A stretch of 64,000 bases of DNA from Rhynochetos jubatus (lineage: Eukaryota; Chordata; Aves; Eurypygiformes; Rhynochetidae), in assembly GCA_027574665.1 (NCBI GenBank), contig CM050676.1, positions 6,934,157 through 6,998,156 of the forward strand. Direction: 5' to 3'. Below are positions 7,081 through 20,296 of this stretch, piece by piece (within the stretch, counting starts at the first letter, position 1; each line of letters starts with the position of its first letter). Position numbers and translations under genes: made by a program. A model generated the notes under the pieces. The model had not been told where the DNA came from and did no database searches. It was given only the letters and a program-made list of their open reading frames with translations.

Positions 7081-10000
7081 TTGCAAGCAACACAGCGATC
7101 CGGCTGCTCTGGCACGCAGTGCTCTGCAAAGGCGCAGCAAGAAGGGACAAGAAATTCTCTCCTAACTCTTTCTGTTTGGTCGCATTACAGTGCTGCTTCA
7201 GATGTCCGTGTTCGGGCAGACGCTTCAACGAGCCGCGCATTCGAGCCTCTCCGAGCCTGTTAGCACAGAGAAGGTGACCCTGTGGATTTCGACTTTCGCG
7301 GGGATACAGAGCTCTGTCTTAAGAGGCATGCAGTGCTCTGCCAAAACAAACAAGGTTTCGCTAAGAAATTCCCTCGTAGCTCTTTCCCTTTTGGAGGAAA
7401 AGGGAGAGGTTTGTTTCTAAGCTTTGCAAGCGGTCCCGCGCTCTGCCGAAAAGGGAACGAACTGCTAGAGCACAGCGAGAGAAAACAGCGCAAGCAATTC
7501 CTTCCTAGCTCTTTCTGTTGCCGAGGAACTGTGGCACTGTTGGAACTGGAGATTGCAAGCAACACAGCGATCCGGCTGCTCTGGCACGCAGTGCTCTGCA
7601 AAGGCGCAGCAAGAAGGGACAAGAAATTCTCTCCTAACTCTTTCTGTTTGGTCGCATTACAGTGCTGCTTCAGATGGCCGTGTTCGGGCAGACGCTTCAA
7701 CGAGCCGCGCATTCGAGCCTCTCCGAGCCTGTTAGCACAGAGAAGGTGACCCTGTGGATTTCGACTTTCGCGGGGATACAGAGCTCTGTCTTAAGAGGCA
7801 TGCAGTGCTCTGCCAAAACAAACAAGGTTTCGCTAAGAAATTCCCTCGTAGCTCTTTCCCTTTTGGAGGAAAAGGGAGAGGTTTGTTTCTAAGCTTTGCA
7901 AGCGGTCCCGCGCTCTGCCGAAAAGGGAACGAACTGCTAGAGCACAGCGAGAGAAAACAGCGCAAGCAATTCCTTCCTAGCTCTTTCTGTTGCCGAGGAA
8001 CTGTGGCACTGTTGGAACTGGAGATTGCAAGCAACACAGCGATCCGGCTGCTCTGGCACGCAGTGCTCTGCAAAGGCGCAGCAAGAAGGGACAAGAAATT
8101 CTCTCTTAACTCTTTCTGTTTGGTCGCATTACAGTGCTGCTTCAGATGGCCGTGTTCGGGCAGACGCTTCAACGAGCCGCGCATTCGAGCCTCTCCGAGC
8201 CTGTTAGCACAGAGAAGGTGACCCTGTGGATTTCGACTTTCGCGGGGATACAGAGCTCTGTCTTAAGAGGCATGCAGTGCTCTGCCAAAACAAACAAGGT
8301 TTCGCTAAGAAATTCCCTCGTAGCTCTTTCCCTTTTGGAGGAAAAGGGAGAGGTTTGTTTCTAAGCTTTGCAAGCGGTCCCGCGCTCTGCCGAAAAGGGA
8401 ACGAACTGCTAGAGCACAGCGAGAGAAAACAGCGCAAGCAATTCCTTCCTAGCTCTTTCTGTTGCCGAGGAACTGTGGCACTGTTGGAACTGGAGATTGC
8501 AAGCAACACAGCGATCCGGCTGCTCTGGCACGCAGTGCTCTGCAAAGGCGCAGCAAGAAGGGACAAGAAATTCTCTCCTAACTCTTTCTGTTTGGTCGCA
8601 TTACAGTGCTGCTTCAGATGTCCGTGTTCGGGCAGACGCTTCAACGAGCCGCGCATTCGAGCCTCTCCGAGCCTGTTAGCACAGAGAAGGTGACCCTGTG
8701 GATTTCGACTTTCCCGGGGATAGAGAGCTCTGTCTTAAGAGGCATGCAGTGCTCTGCCAAAACAAACAAGGTTTCGCTAAGAAATTCCCTCGTAGCTCTT
8801 TCCCTTTTGGAGGAAAAGGGAGAGGTTTGTTTCTAAGCTTTGCAAGCGGTCCCGCGCTCTGCCGAAAAGGGAACGAACTGCTGGAGCACAGCGAGAGAAA
8901 ACAGCGTAAGCAATTCCTTCCTAGCTCTTTCTGTTGCCGAGGAACTGTGGCACTGTTGGAAGTGGAGATTGCAAGCAACACAGCGATCCGGCTGCTCTGG
9001 CACGCAGTGCTCTGCAAGGGCGCAGCAAGAAGGGACAAGAAATTCTCTCCTAACTCTTTCTGTTTGGTCGCATTACAGTGCTGCTTTAGATGTCCGTGTT
9101 CGGGCAGACGCTTCAACGAGCCGCGCATTCGAGCCTCTCCGAGCCTGTTAGCACAGAGAAGGTGACCCTGTGGATTTCGACTTTCCCGGGGATAGAGAGC
9201 TCTGTCTTAAGAGGCATGCAGTGCTCTGCCAAAACAAACAAGGTTTCGCTAAGAAATTCCCTCGTAGCTCTTTCCCTTTTGGAGGAAAAGGGAGAGCTTT
9301 GTTTCTAAGCTTTGCAAGCGGTCCCGTGCTCTGCCGAAAAGGGAACGAACTGCTAGAGCACAGCGAGAGAAAACAGCGTAAGCAATTCCTTCCTAGCTCT
9401 TTCTGTTGCCGAGGAACTGTGGCACTGTTGGAACTGGAGATTGCAAGCAACACAGCGATCCGGCTGCTCTGGCACGCAGTGCTCTGCAAAGGCGCAGCAA
9501 GAAGGGACAAGAAATTCTCTCCTAACTCTTTCTGTTTGGTCGCATTACAGTGCTGCTTCAGATGGCCGTGTTCGGGCAGACGCTTCAACGAGCCGCGCAT
9601 TCGAGCCTCTCCGAGCCTGTTAGCACAGAGAAGGTGACCCTGTGGATTTCGACTTTCCCGGGGATACAGAGCTCTGTCTTAAGAGGCATCCAGTGCTCTG
9701 CCAAAACAAACAAGGTTTCGCTAAGAAATTCCCTCGTAGCTCTTTCCCTTTTGGAGGAAAAGGGAGAGGTTTGTTTCTAAGCTTTGCAAGCGGTCCTGCG
9801 CTCTGCCGAAAAGGGAACGAACTGCTAGAGCACAGCGAGAGAAAACAGCGCAAGCAATTCCTTCCTAGCTCTTTCTGTTGCCGAGGAACTGTGGCACTGT
9901 TGGAACTGGAGATTGCAAGCAACACAGCGATCCGGCTGCTCTGACACGCAGTGCTCTGCAAAGGCGCAGCAAGAAGGGACAAGAAATTCTCTCCTAACTC

Positions 10001-10856
10001 TTTCTGTTTGGTCGCATTACAGTGCTGCTTCAGATGTCCGTGTTCGGGCAGACGCTTCAACGAGCCGCGCATTCGAGCCTCTCCGAGCCTGTTAGCACAG
10101 AGAAGGTGACCCTGTGGATTTCGACTTTCCCGGGGATACAGAGCTCTGTCTTAAGAGGCATGCAGTGCTCTGCCAAAACAAACAAGGTTTCGCTAAGAAA
10201 TTCCCTCGTAGTTCTTTCCCTTTTGGAGGAAAAGGGAGAGGTTTGTTTCTAAGCTTTGCAAGCGGTCCCGCGCTCTGCCGAAAAGGGAACGAACTGCTAG
10301 AGCACAGCGAGAGAAAACAGCGCAAGCAATTCCTTCCTAGCTCTTTCTGTTGCCGAGGAACTGTGGCACTGTTGGAAGTGGAGATTGCAAGCAACACAGC
10401 GATCCGGCTGCTCTGGCACGCAGTGCTCTGCAAAGGCGCAGCAAGAAGGGACAAGAAATTCTCTCCTAACTCTTTCTCTTTGGTCGCATTACAGTGCTGC
10501 TTCAGATGGCCGTGTTCGGGCAGACGCTTCAACGAGCCGCGCATTCGAGCCTCTCCGAGCCTGTTAGCACAGAGAAGGTGACCCTGTGGATTTCGACTTT
10601 CGCGGGGATACAGAGCTCTGTCTTAAGAGGCATGCAGTGCTCTGCCAAAACAAACAAGGTTTCCCTAAGAAATTCCCTCGTAGCTCTTTCCCTTTTGGAG
10701 GAAAAGGGAGAGGTTTGTTTCTAAGCTTTGCAAGCGGTCCCGCGCTCTGCCGAAAAGGGAACGAACTGCTAGAGCACAGCGAGAGAAAACAGCGCAAGCA
10801 ATTCCTTCCTAGCTCTTTCTGTTGCCGAGGAACTGTGGCACTGTTGGAACTGGAGA
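7081..10856 (+). repeat. Satellite segment with a distant partner copy at about 17-20.3 kb
   Basis: This segment contains C82T at 8106, G32A at 9944 and C300T at 10212. Each recurs later in the same order: 18018, 19384 and 19652. The first pair is 21 monomers apart and the latter two are 20 apart, so one monomer was lost or gained between about 8.1 and 9.9 kb relative to the partner. Confidence 0.75.
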
Positions 10857-13800
10857 TTGCAAGCAACACAGCGATCCGGCTGCTCTGGCACGCAGTGCTC
10901 TGCAAGGGCGCAGCAAGAAGGGACAAGAAATTCTCTCCTAACTCTTTCTGTTTGGTCGCATTACAGTGCTGCTTCAGATGTCCGTGTTCGGGCAGACGCT
11001 TCAACGAGCCGCGCATTCGAGCCTCTCCGAGCCTGTTAGCACAGAGAAGGTGACCCTGTGGATTTCGACTTTCCCGGGGATAGAGAGCTCTGTCTTAAGA
11101 GGCATGCAGTGCTCTGCCAAAACAAACAAGGTTTCGCTAAGAAATTCCCTCGTAGCTCTTTCCCTTTTGGAGGAAAAGGGAGAGGTTTGTTTCTAAGCTT
11201 TGCAAGCGGTCCCGCGCTCTGCCGAAAAGGGAACGAACTGCTAGAGCACAGCGAGAGAAAACAGCGTAAGCAATTCCTTCCTAGCTCTTTCTGTTGCCGA
11301 GGAACTGTGGCACTGTTGGAAGTGGAGATTGCAAGCAACACAGCGATCCGGCTGCTCTGGCACGCAGTGCTCTGCAAAGGCGCAGCAAGAAGGGACAAGA
11401 AATTCTCTCCTAACTCTTTCTGTTTGGTCGCATTACAGTGCTGCTTCAGATGGCCGTGTTCGGGCAGACGCTTCAACGAGCCGCGCATTCGAGCCTCTCC
11501 GAGCCTGTTAGCACAGAGAAGGTGACCCTGTGGATTTCGACTTTCCCGGGGATACAGAGCTCTGTCTTAAGAGGCATGCAGTGCTCTGCCAAAACAAACA
11601 AGGTTTCGCTAAGAAATTCCCTCGTAGCTCTTTCCCTTTTGGAGGAAAAGGGAGAGGTTTGTTTCTAAGCTTTGCAAGCGGTCCCGTGCTCTGCCGAAAA
11701 GGGAACGAACTGCTAGAGCACAGCGAGAGAAAACAGCGCAAGCAATTCCTTCCTAGCTCTTTCTGTTGCCGAGGAACTGTGGCACTGTTGGAACTGGAGA
11801 TTGCAAGCAACACAGCGATCCGGCTGCTCTGGCACGCAGTGCTCTGCAAAGGCGCAGCAAGAAGGGACAAGAAATTCTCTCCTAACTCTTTCTCTTTGGT
11901 CGCATTACAGTGCTGCTTCAGATGTCCGTGTTCGGGCAGACGCTTCAACGAGCCGCGCATTCGAGCCTCTCCGAGCCTGTTAGCACAGAGAAGGTGACCC
12001 TGTGGATTTCGACTTTCGCGGGGATACAGAGCTCTGTCTTAAGAGGCATGCAGTGCTCTGCCAAAACAAACAAGGTTTCGCTAAGAAATTCCCTCGTAGC
12101 TCTTTCCCTTTTGGAGGAAAAGGGAGAGGTTTGTTTCTAAGCTTTGCAAGCGGTCCCGCGCTCTGCCGAAAAGGGAACGAACTGCTGGAGCACAGCGAGA
12201 GAAAACAGCGTAAGCAATTCCTTCCTAGCTCTTTCTGTTGCCGAGGAACTGTGGCACTGTTGGAAGTGGAGATTGCAAGCAACACAGCGATCCGGCTGCT
12301 CTGGCACGCAGTGCTCTGCAAGGGCGCAGCAAGAAGGGACAAGAAATTCTCTCCTAACTCTTTCTGTTTGGTCGCATTACAGTGCTGCTTCAGATGTCCG
12401 TGTTCGGGCAGACGCTTCAACGAGCCGCGCATTCGAGCCTCTCCGAGCCTGTTAGCACAGAGAAGGTGACCCTGTGGATTTCGACTTTCGCGGGGATACA
12501 GAGCTCTGTCTTAAGAGGCATGCAGTGCTCTGCCAAAACAAACAAGGTTTCGCTAAGAAATTCCCTCGTAGCTCTTTCCCTTTTGGAGGAAAAGGGAGAG
12601 GTTTGTTTCTAAGCTTTGCAAGCGGTCCCGCGCTCTGCCGAAAAGGGAACGAACTGCTAGAGCACAGCGAGAGAAAACAGCGTAAGCAATTCCTTCCTAG
12701 CTCTTTCTGTTGCCGAGGAACTGTGGCACTGTTGGAAGTGGAGATTGCAAGCAACACAGCGATCCGGCTGCTCTGGCACGCAGTGCTCTGCAAAGGCGCA
12801 GCAAGAAGGGACAAGAAATTCTCTCCTAACTCTTTCTGTTTGGTCGCATTACAGTGCTGCTTCAGATGTCCGTGTTCGGGCAGACGCTTCAACGAGCCGC
12901 GCATTCCAGCCTCTCCGAGCCTGTTAGCACAGAGAAGGTGACCCTGTGGATTTCGACTTTCGCGGGGATCCAGAGCTCTGTCTTAAGAGGCATGCAGTGC
13001 TCTGCCAAAACAAACAAGGTTTCGCTAAGAAATTCCCTCGTAGCTCTTTCCCTTTTGGAGGAAAAGGGAGAGGTTTGTTTCTAAGCTTTGCAAGCGGTCC
13101 CGCGCTCTGCCGAAAAGGGAACGAACTGCTGGAGCACAGCGAGAGAAAACAGCGTAAGCAATTCCTTCCTAGCTCTTTCTGTTGCCGAGGAACTGTGGCA
13201 CTGTTGGAAGTGGAGATTGCAAGCAACACAGCGATCCGGCTGCTCTGGCACGCAGTGCTCTGCAAGGGCGCAGCAAGAAGGGACAAGAAATTCTCTCCTA
13301 ACTCTTTCTGTTTGGTCGCATTACAGTGCTGCTTCAGATGTCCGTGTTCGGGCAGACGCTTCAACGAGCCGCGCATTCCAGCCTCTCCGAGCCTGTTAGC
13401 ACAGAGAAGGTGACCCTGTGGATTTCGACTTTCCCGGGGATAGAGAGCTCTGTCTTAAGAGGCATGCAGTGCTCTGCCAAAACAAACAAGGTTTCGCTAA
13501 GAAATTCCCTCGTAGCTCTTTCCCTTTTGGAGGAAAAGGGAGAGGTTTGTTTCTAAGCTTTGCAAGCGGTCCCGCGCTCTGCCGAAAAGGGAACGAACTG
13601 CTAGAGCACAGCGAGAGAAAACAGCGTAAGCAATTCCTTCCTAGCTCTTTCTGTTGCCGAGGAACTGTGGCACTGTTGGAACTGGAGATTGCAAGCAACA
13701 CAGCGATCCGGCTGCTCTGGCACGCAGTGCTCTGCAAAGGCGCAGCAAGAAGGGACAAGAAATTCTCTCCTAACTCTTTCTGTTTGGTCGCATTACAGTG

Positions 13801-16800
13801 CTGCTTCAGATGTCCGTGTTCGGGCAGACGCTTCAACGAGCCGCGCATTCGAGCCTCTCCGAGCCTGTTAGCACAGAGAAGGTGACCCTGTGGATTTCGA
13901 CTTTCCCGGGGATAGAGAGCTCTGTCTTAAGAGGCATGCAGTGCTCTGCCAAAACAAACAAGGTTTCGCTAAGAAATTCCCTCGTAGCTCTTTCCCTTTT
14001 GGAGGAAAAGGGAGAGGTTTGTTTCTAAGCTTTGCAAGCGGTCCCGCGCTCTGCCGAAAAGGGAACGAACTGCTAGAGCACAGCGAGAGAAAACAGCGTA
14101 AGCAATTCCTTCCTAGCTCTTTCTGTTGCCGAGGAACTGTGGCACTGTTGGAACTGGAGATTGCAAGCAACACAGCGATCCGGCTGCTCTGGCACGCAGT
14201 GCTCTGCAAAGGCGCAGCAAGAAGGGACAAGAAATTCTCTCCTAACTCTTTCTGTTTGGTCGCATTACAGTGCTGCTTCAGATGTCCGTGTTCGGGCAGA
14301 CGCTTCAACGAGCCGCGCATTCCAGCCTCTCCGAGCCTGTTAGCACAGAGAAGGTGACCCTGTGGATTTCGACTTTCCCGGGGATAGAGAGCTCTGTCTT
14401 AAGAGGCATGCAGTGCTCTGCCAAAACAAACAAGGTTTCGCTAAGAAATTCCCTCGTAGCTCTTTCCCTTTTGGAGGAAAAGGGAGAGGTTTGTTTCTAA
14501 GCTTTGCAAGCGGTCCCGCGCTCTGCCGAAAAGGGAACGAACTGCTAGAGCACAGCGAGAGAAAACAGCGTAAGCAATTCCTTCCTAGCTCTTTCTGTTG
14601 CCGAGGAACTGTGGCACTGTTGGAACTGGAGATTGCAAGCAACACAGCGATCCGGCTGCTCTGGCACGCAGTGCTCTGCAAAGGCGCAGCAAGAAGGGAC
14701 AAGAAATTCTCTCCTAACTCTTTCTGTTTGGTCGCATTACAGTGCTGCTTCAGATGTCCGTGTTCGGGCAGACGCTTCAACGAGCCGCGCATTCGAGCCT
14801 CTCCGAGCCTGTTAGCACAGAGAAGGTGACCCTGTGGATTTCGACTTTCCCGGGGATAGAGAGCTCTGTCTTAAGAGGCATGCAGTGCTCTGCCAAAACA
14901 AACAAGGTTTCGCTAAGAAATTCCCTCGTAGCTCTTTCCCTTTTGGAGGAAAAGGGAGAGGTTTGTTTCTAAGCTTTGCAAGCGGTCCCGCGCTCTGCCG
15001 AAAAGGGAACGAACTGCTAGAGCACAGCGAGAGAAAACAGCGCAAGCAATTCCTTCCTAGCTCTTTCTGTTGCCGAGGAACTGTGGCACTGTTGGAAGTG
15101 GAGATTGCAAGCAACACAGCGATCCGGCTGCTCTGGCACGCAGTGCTCTGCAAAGGCGCAGCAAGAAGGGACAAGAAATTCTCTCCTAACTCTTTCTGTT
15201 TGGTCGCATTACAGTGCTGCTTCAGATGTCCGTGTTCGGGCAGACGCTTCAACGAGCCGCGCATTCCAGCCTCTCCGAGCCTGTTAGCACAGAGAAGGTG
15301 ACCCTGTGGATTTCGACTTTCCCGGGGATCCAGAGCTCTGTCTTAAGAGGCATGCAGTGCTCTGCCAAAACAAACAAGGTTTCGCTAAGAAATTCCCTCG
15401 TAGCTCTTTCCCTTTTGGAGGAAAAGGGAGAGGTTTGTTTCTAAGCTTTGCAAGCGGTCCCGCGCTCTGCCGAAAAGGGAACGAACTGCTAGAGCACAGC
15501 GAGAGAAAACAGCGCAAGCAATTCCTTCCTAGCTCTTTCTGTTGCCGAGGAACTGTGGCACTGTTGGAACTGGAGATTGCAAGCAACACAGCGATCCGGC
15601 TGCTCTGGCACGCAGTGCTCTGCAAAGGCGCAGCAAGAAGGGACAAGAAATTCTCTCCTAACTCTTTCTCTTTGGTCGCATTACAGTGCTGCTTCAGATG
15701 TCCGTGTTCGAGCAGACGCTTCAACGAGCCGCGCATTCCAGACTCTCCGAGCCTGTTAGCACAGAGAAGGTGACCCTGTGGATTTCGACTTTCCCGGGGA
15801 TACAGAGCTCTGTCTTAAGAGGCATGCAGTGCTCTGCCAAAACAAACAAGGTTTCGCTAAGAAATTCCCTCGTAGCTCTTTCCCTTTTGGAGGAAAAGGG
15901 AGAGGTTTGTTTCTAAGCTTTGCAAGCGGTCCCGCGCTCTGCCGAAAAGGGAACGAACTGCTAGAGCACAGCGAGAGAAAACAGCGCAAGCAATTCCTTC
16001 CTAGCTCTTTCTGTTGCCGAGGAACTGTGGCACTGTTGGAACTGGAGATTGCAAGCAACACAGCGATCCGGCTGCTCTGGCACGCAGTGCTCTGCAAAGG
16101 CGCAGCAAGAAGGGACAAGAAATTCTCTCCTAACTCTTTCTGTTTGGTCGCATTACAGTGCTGCTTCAGATGTCCGTGTTCGGGCAGACGCTTCAACGAG
16201 CCGCGCATTCGAGCCTCTCCGAGCCTGTTAGCACAGAGAAGGTGACCCTGTGGATTTCGACTTTCCCGGGGATCCAGAGCTCTGTCTTAAGAGGCATGCA
16301 GTGCTCTGCCAAAACAAACAAGGTTTCGCTAAGAAATTCCCTCGTAGCTCTTTCCCTTTTGGAGGAAAAGGGAGAGGTTTGTTTCTAAGCTTTGCAAGCG
16401 GTCCCGCGCTCTGCCGAAAAGGGAACGAACTGCTAGAGCACAGCGAGAGAAAACAGCGCAAGCAATTCCTTCCTAGCTCTTTCTGTTGCCGAGGAACTGT
16501 GGCACTGTTGGAAGTGGAGATTGCAAGCAACACAGCGATCCGGCTGCTCTGGCACGCAGTGCTCTGCAAAGGCGCAGCAAGAAGGGACAAGAAATTCTCT
16601 CCTAACTCTTTCTGTTTGGTCGCATTACAGTGCTGCTTCAGATGTCCGTGTTCGGGCAGACGCTTCAACGAGCCGCGCATTCGAGCCTCTCCGAGCCTGT
16701 TAGCACAGAGAAGGTGACCCTGTGGATTTCGACTTTCGCGGGGATACAGAGCTCTGTCTTAAGAGGCATGCAGTGCTCTGCCAAAACAAACAAGGTTTCG

Positions 16801-16992
16801 CTAAGAAATTCCCTCGTAGCTCTTTCCCTTTTGGAGGAAAAGGGAGAGGTTTGTTTCTAAGCTTTGCAAGCGGTCCCGCGCTCTGCCGAAAAGGGAACGA
16901 ACTGCTAGAGCACAGCGAGAGAAAACAGCGCAAGCAATTCCTTCCTAGCTCTTTCTGTTGCCGAGGAACTGTGGCACTGTTGGAAGTGGAGA
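10857..16992 (+). repeat. Satellite segment rich in 227G (GATAGAG) monomers
   Basis: 227G occurs in the monomer starting at 10857 and in four consecutive monomers from 13217 to 15104. Alternation of 163G/C within the run suggests very recent local duplication. The first 135A/163C/166A haplotype occurs here at 15711-15742. Only satellite monomers are present. Confidence 0.7.
15711..15742 (+). repeat. Linked three-site haplotype 135A/163C/166A, first occurrence
   Basis: TTCGAGCAG together with CATTCCAGAC replaces TTCGGGCAG and CATTCGAGCC. The three changes always occur together in seven monomers, with position 135 at 15711, 27511, 28927, 29871, 36479, 39783 and 62439. 163C alone is common, so this is a sub-haplotype of the 163C class. 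Confidence 0.85.
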
Positions 16993-19900
16993 TTGCAAGC
17001 AACACAGCGATCCGGCTGCTCTGGCACGCAGTGCTCTGCAAAGGCGCAGCAAGAAGGGACAAGAAATTCTCTCCTAACTCTTTCTGTTTGGTCGCATTAC
17101 AGTGCTGCTTCAGATGTCCGTGTTCGGGCAGACGCTTCAACGAGCCGCGCATTCGAGCCTCTCCGAGCCTGTTAGCACAGAGAAGGTGACCCTGTGGATT
17201 TCGACTTTCCCGGGGATCCAGAGCTCTGTCTTAAGAGGCATGCAGTGCTCTGCCAAAACAAACAAGGTTTCGCTAAGAAATTCCCTCGTAGCTCTTTCCC
17301 TTTTGGAGGAAAAGGGAGAGGTTTGTTTCTAAGCTTTGCAAGCGGTCCCGCGCTCTGCCGAAAAGGGAACGAACTGCTAGAGCACAGCGAGAGAAATCAG
17401 CGCAAGCAATTCCTTCCTAGCTCTTTCTGTTGCCGAGGAACTGTGGCACTGTTGGAACTGGAGATTGCAAGCAACACAGCGATCCGGCTGCTCTGGCACG
17501 CAGTGCTCTGCAAAGGCGCAGCAAGAAGGGACAAGAAATTCTCTCCTAACTCTTTCTGTTTGGTCGCATTACAGTGCTGCTTCAGATGGCCGTGTTCGGG
17601 CAGACGCTTCAACGAGCCGCGCATTCGAGCCTCTCCGAGCCTGTTAGCACAGAGAAGGTGACCCTGTGGATTTCGACTTTCGCGGGGATACAGAGCTCTG
17701 TCTTAAGAGGCATGCAGTGCTCTGCCAAAACAAACAAGGTTTCGCTAAGAAATTCCCTCGTAGCTCTTTCCCTTTTGGAGGAAAAGGGAGAGGTTTGTTT
17801 CTAAGCTTTGCAAGCGGTCCCGCGCTCTGCCGAAAAGGGAACGAACTGCTAGAGCACAGCGAGAGAAAACAGCGCAAGCAATTCCTTCCTAGCTCTTTCT
17901 GTTGCCGAGGAACTGTGGCACTGTTGGAACTGGAGATTGCAAGCAACACAGCGATCCGGCTGCTCTGGCACGCAGTGCTCTGCAAAGGCGCAGCAAGAAG
18001 GGACAAGAAATTCTCTCTTAACTCTTTCTGTTTGGTCGCATTACAGTGCTGCTTCAGATGGCCGTGTTCGGGCAGACGCTTCAACGAGCCGCGCATTCGA
18101 GCCTCTCCGAGCCTGTTAGCACAGAGAAGGTGACCCTGTGGATTTCGACTTTCGCGGGGATACAGAGCTCTGTCTTAAGAGGCATGCAGTGCTCTGCCAA
18201 AACAAACAAGGTTTCGCTAAGAAATTCCCTCGTAGCTCTTTCCCTTTTGGAGGAAAAGGGAGAGGTTTGTTTCTAAGCTTTGCAAGCGGTCCCGCGCTCT
18301 GCCGAAAAGGGAACGAACTGCTAGAGCACAGCGAGAGAAAACAGCGCAAGCAATTCCTTCCTAGCTCTTTCTGTTGCCGAGGAACTGTGGCACTGTTGGA
18401 ACTGGAGATTGCAAGCAACACAGCGATCCGGCTGCTCTGGCACGCAGTGCTCTGCAAAGGCGCAGCAAGAAGGGACAAGAAATTCTCTCCTAACTCTTTC
18501 TCTTTGGTCGCATTACAGTGCTGCTTCAGATGTCCGTGTTCGGGCAGACGCTTCAACGAGCCGCGCATTCGAGCCTCTCCGAGCCTGTTAGCACAGAGAA
18601 GGTGACCCTGTGGATTTCGACTTTCCCGGGGATACAGAGCTCTGTCTTAAGAGGCATGCAGTGCTCTGCCAAAACAAACAAGGTTTCGCTAAGAAATTCC
18701 CTCGTAGCTCTTTCCCTTTTGGAGGAAAAGGGAGAGGTTTGTTTCTAAGCTTTGCAAGCGGTCCCGCGCTCTGCCGAAAAGGGAACGAACTGCTAGAGCA
18801 CAGCGAGAGAAAACAGCGTAAGCAATTCCTTCCTAGCTCTTTCTGTTGCCGAGGAACTGTGGCACTGTTGGAACTGGAGATTGCAAGCAACACAGCGATC
18901 CGGCTGCTCTGGCACGCAGTGCTCTGCAAAGGCGCAGCAAGAAGGGACAAGAAATTCTCTCCTAACTCTTTCTGTTTGGTCGCATTACAGTGCTGCTTCA
19001 GATGGCCGTGTTCGGGCAGACGCTTCAACGAGCCGCGCATTCGAGCCTCTCCGAGCCTGTTAGCACAGAGAAGGTGACCCTGTGGATTTCGACTTTCCCG
19101 GGGATACAGAGCTCTGTCTTAAGAGGCATGCAGTGCTCTGCCAAAACAAACAAGGTTTCGCTAAGAAATTCCCTCGTAGCTCTTTCCCTTTTGGAGGAAA
19201 AGGGAGAGGTTTGTTTCTAAGCTTTGCAAGCGGTCCCGCGCTCTGCCGAAAAGGGAACGAACTGCTAGAGCACAGCGAGAGAAAACAGCGCAAGCAATTC
19301 CTTCCTAGCTCTTTCTGTTGCCGAGGAACTGTGGCACTGTTGGAACTGGAGATTGCAAGCAACACAGCGATCCGGCTGCTCTGACACGCAGTGCTCTGCA
19401 AAGGCGCAGCAAGAAGGGACAAGAAATTCTCTCCTAACTCTTTCTGTTTGGTCGCATTACAGTGCTGCTTCAGATGTCCGTGTTCGGGCAGACGCTTCAA
19501 CGAGCCGCGCATTCGAGCCTCTCCGAGCCTGTTAGCACAGAGAAGGTGACCCTGTGGATTTCGACTTTCCCGGGGATACAGAGCTCTGTCTTAAGAGGCA
19601 TGCAGTGCTCTGCCAAAACAAACAAGGTTTCGCTAAGAAATTCCCTCGTAGTTCTTTCCCTTTTGGAGGAAAAGGGAGAGGTTTGTTTCTAAGCTTTGCA
19701 AGCGGTCCCGCGCTCTGCCGAAAAGGGAACGAACTGCTAGAGCACAGCGAGAGAAAACAGCGCAAGCAATTCCTTCCTAGCTCTTTCTGTTGCCGAGGAA
19801 CTGTGGCACTGTTGGAAGTGGAGATTGCAAGCAACACAGCGATCCGGCTGCTCTGGCACGCAGTGCTCTGCAAAGGCGCAGCAAGAAGGGACAAGAAATT

Positions 19901-20296
19901 CTCTCCTAACTCTTTCTCTTTGGTCGCATTACAGTGCTGCTTCAGATGGCCGTGTTCGGGCAGACGCTTCAACGAGCCGCGCATTCGAGCCTCTCCGAGC
20001 CTGTTAGCACAGAGAAGGTGACCCTGTGGATTTCGACTTTCCCGGGGATACAGAGCTCTGTCTTAAGAGGCATGCAGTGCTCTGCCAAAACAAACAAGGT
20101 TTCCCTAAGAAATTCCCTCGTAGCTCTTTCCCTTTTGGAGGAAAAGGGAGAGGTTTGTTTCTAAGCTTTGCAAGCGGTCCCGCGCTCTGCCGAAAAGGGA
20201 ACGAACTGCTAGAGCACAGCGAGAGAAAACAGCGCAAGCAATTCCTTCCTAGCTCTTTCTGTTGCCGAGGAACTGTGGCACTGTTGGAACTGGAGA
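16993..20296 (+). repeat. Partner copy of the 7.1-10.9 kb segment
   Basis: The ordered rare alleles 82T (18018), 32A (19384) and 300T (19652), with the surrounding common alleles, match the earlier segment with one monomer fewer. A private A405T at 17397 distinguishes one copy. Confidence 0.75.

Noticed and set aside
17397-17397. Private A405T as a functional change
   Set aside because: It is a single-copy substitution. It truncates the minus ORF in one monomer, which is consistent with neutral drift.
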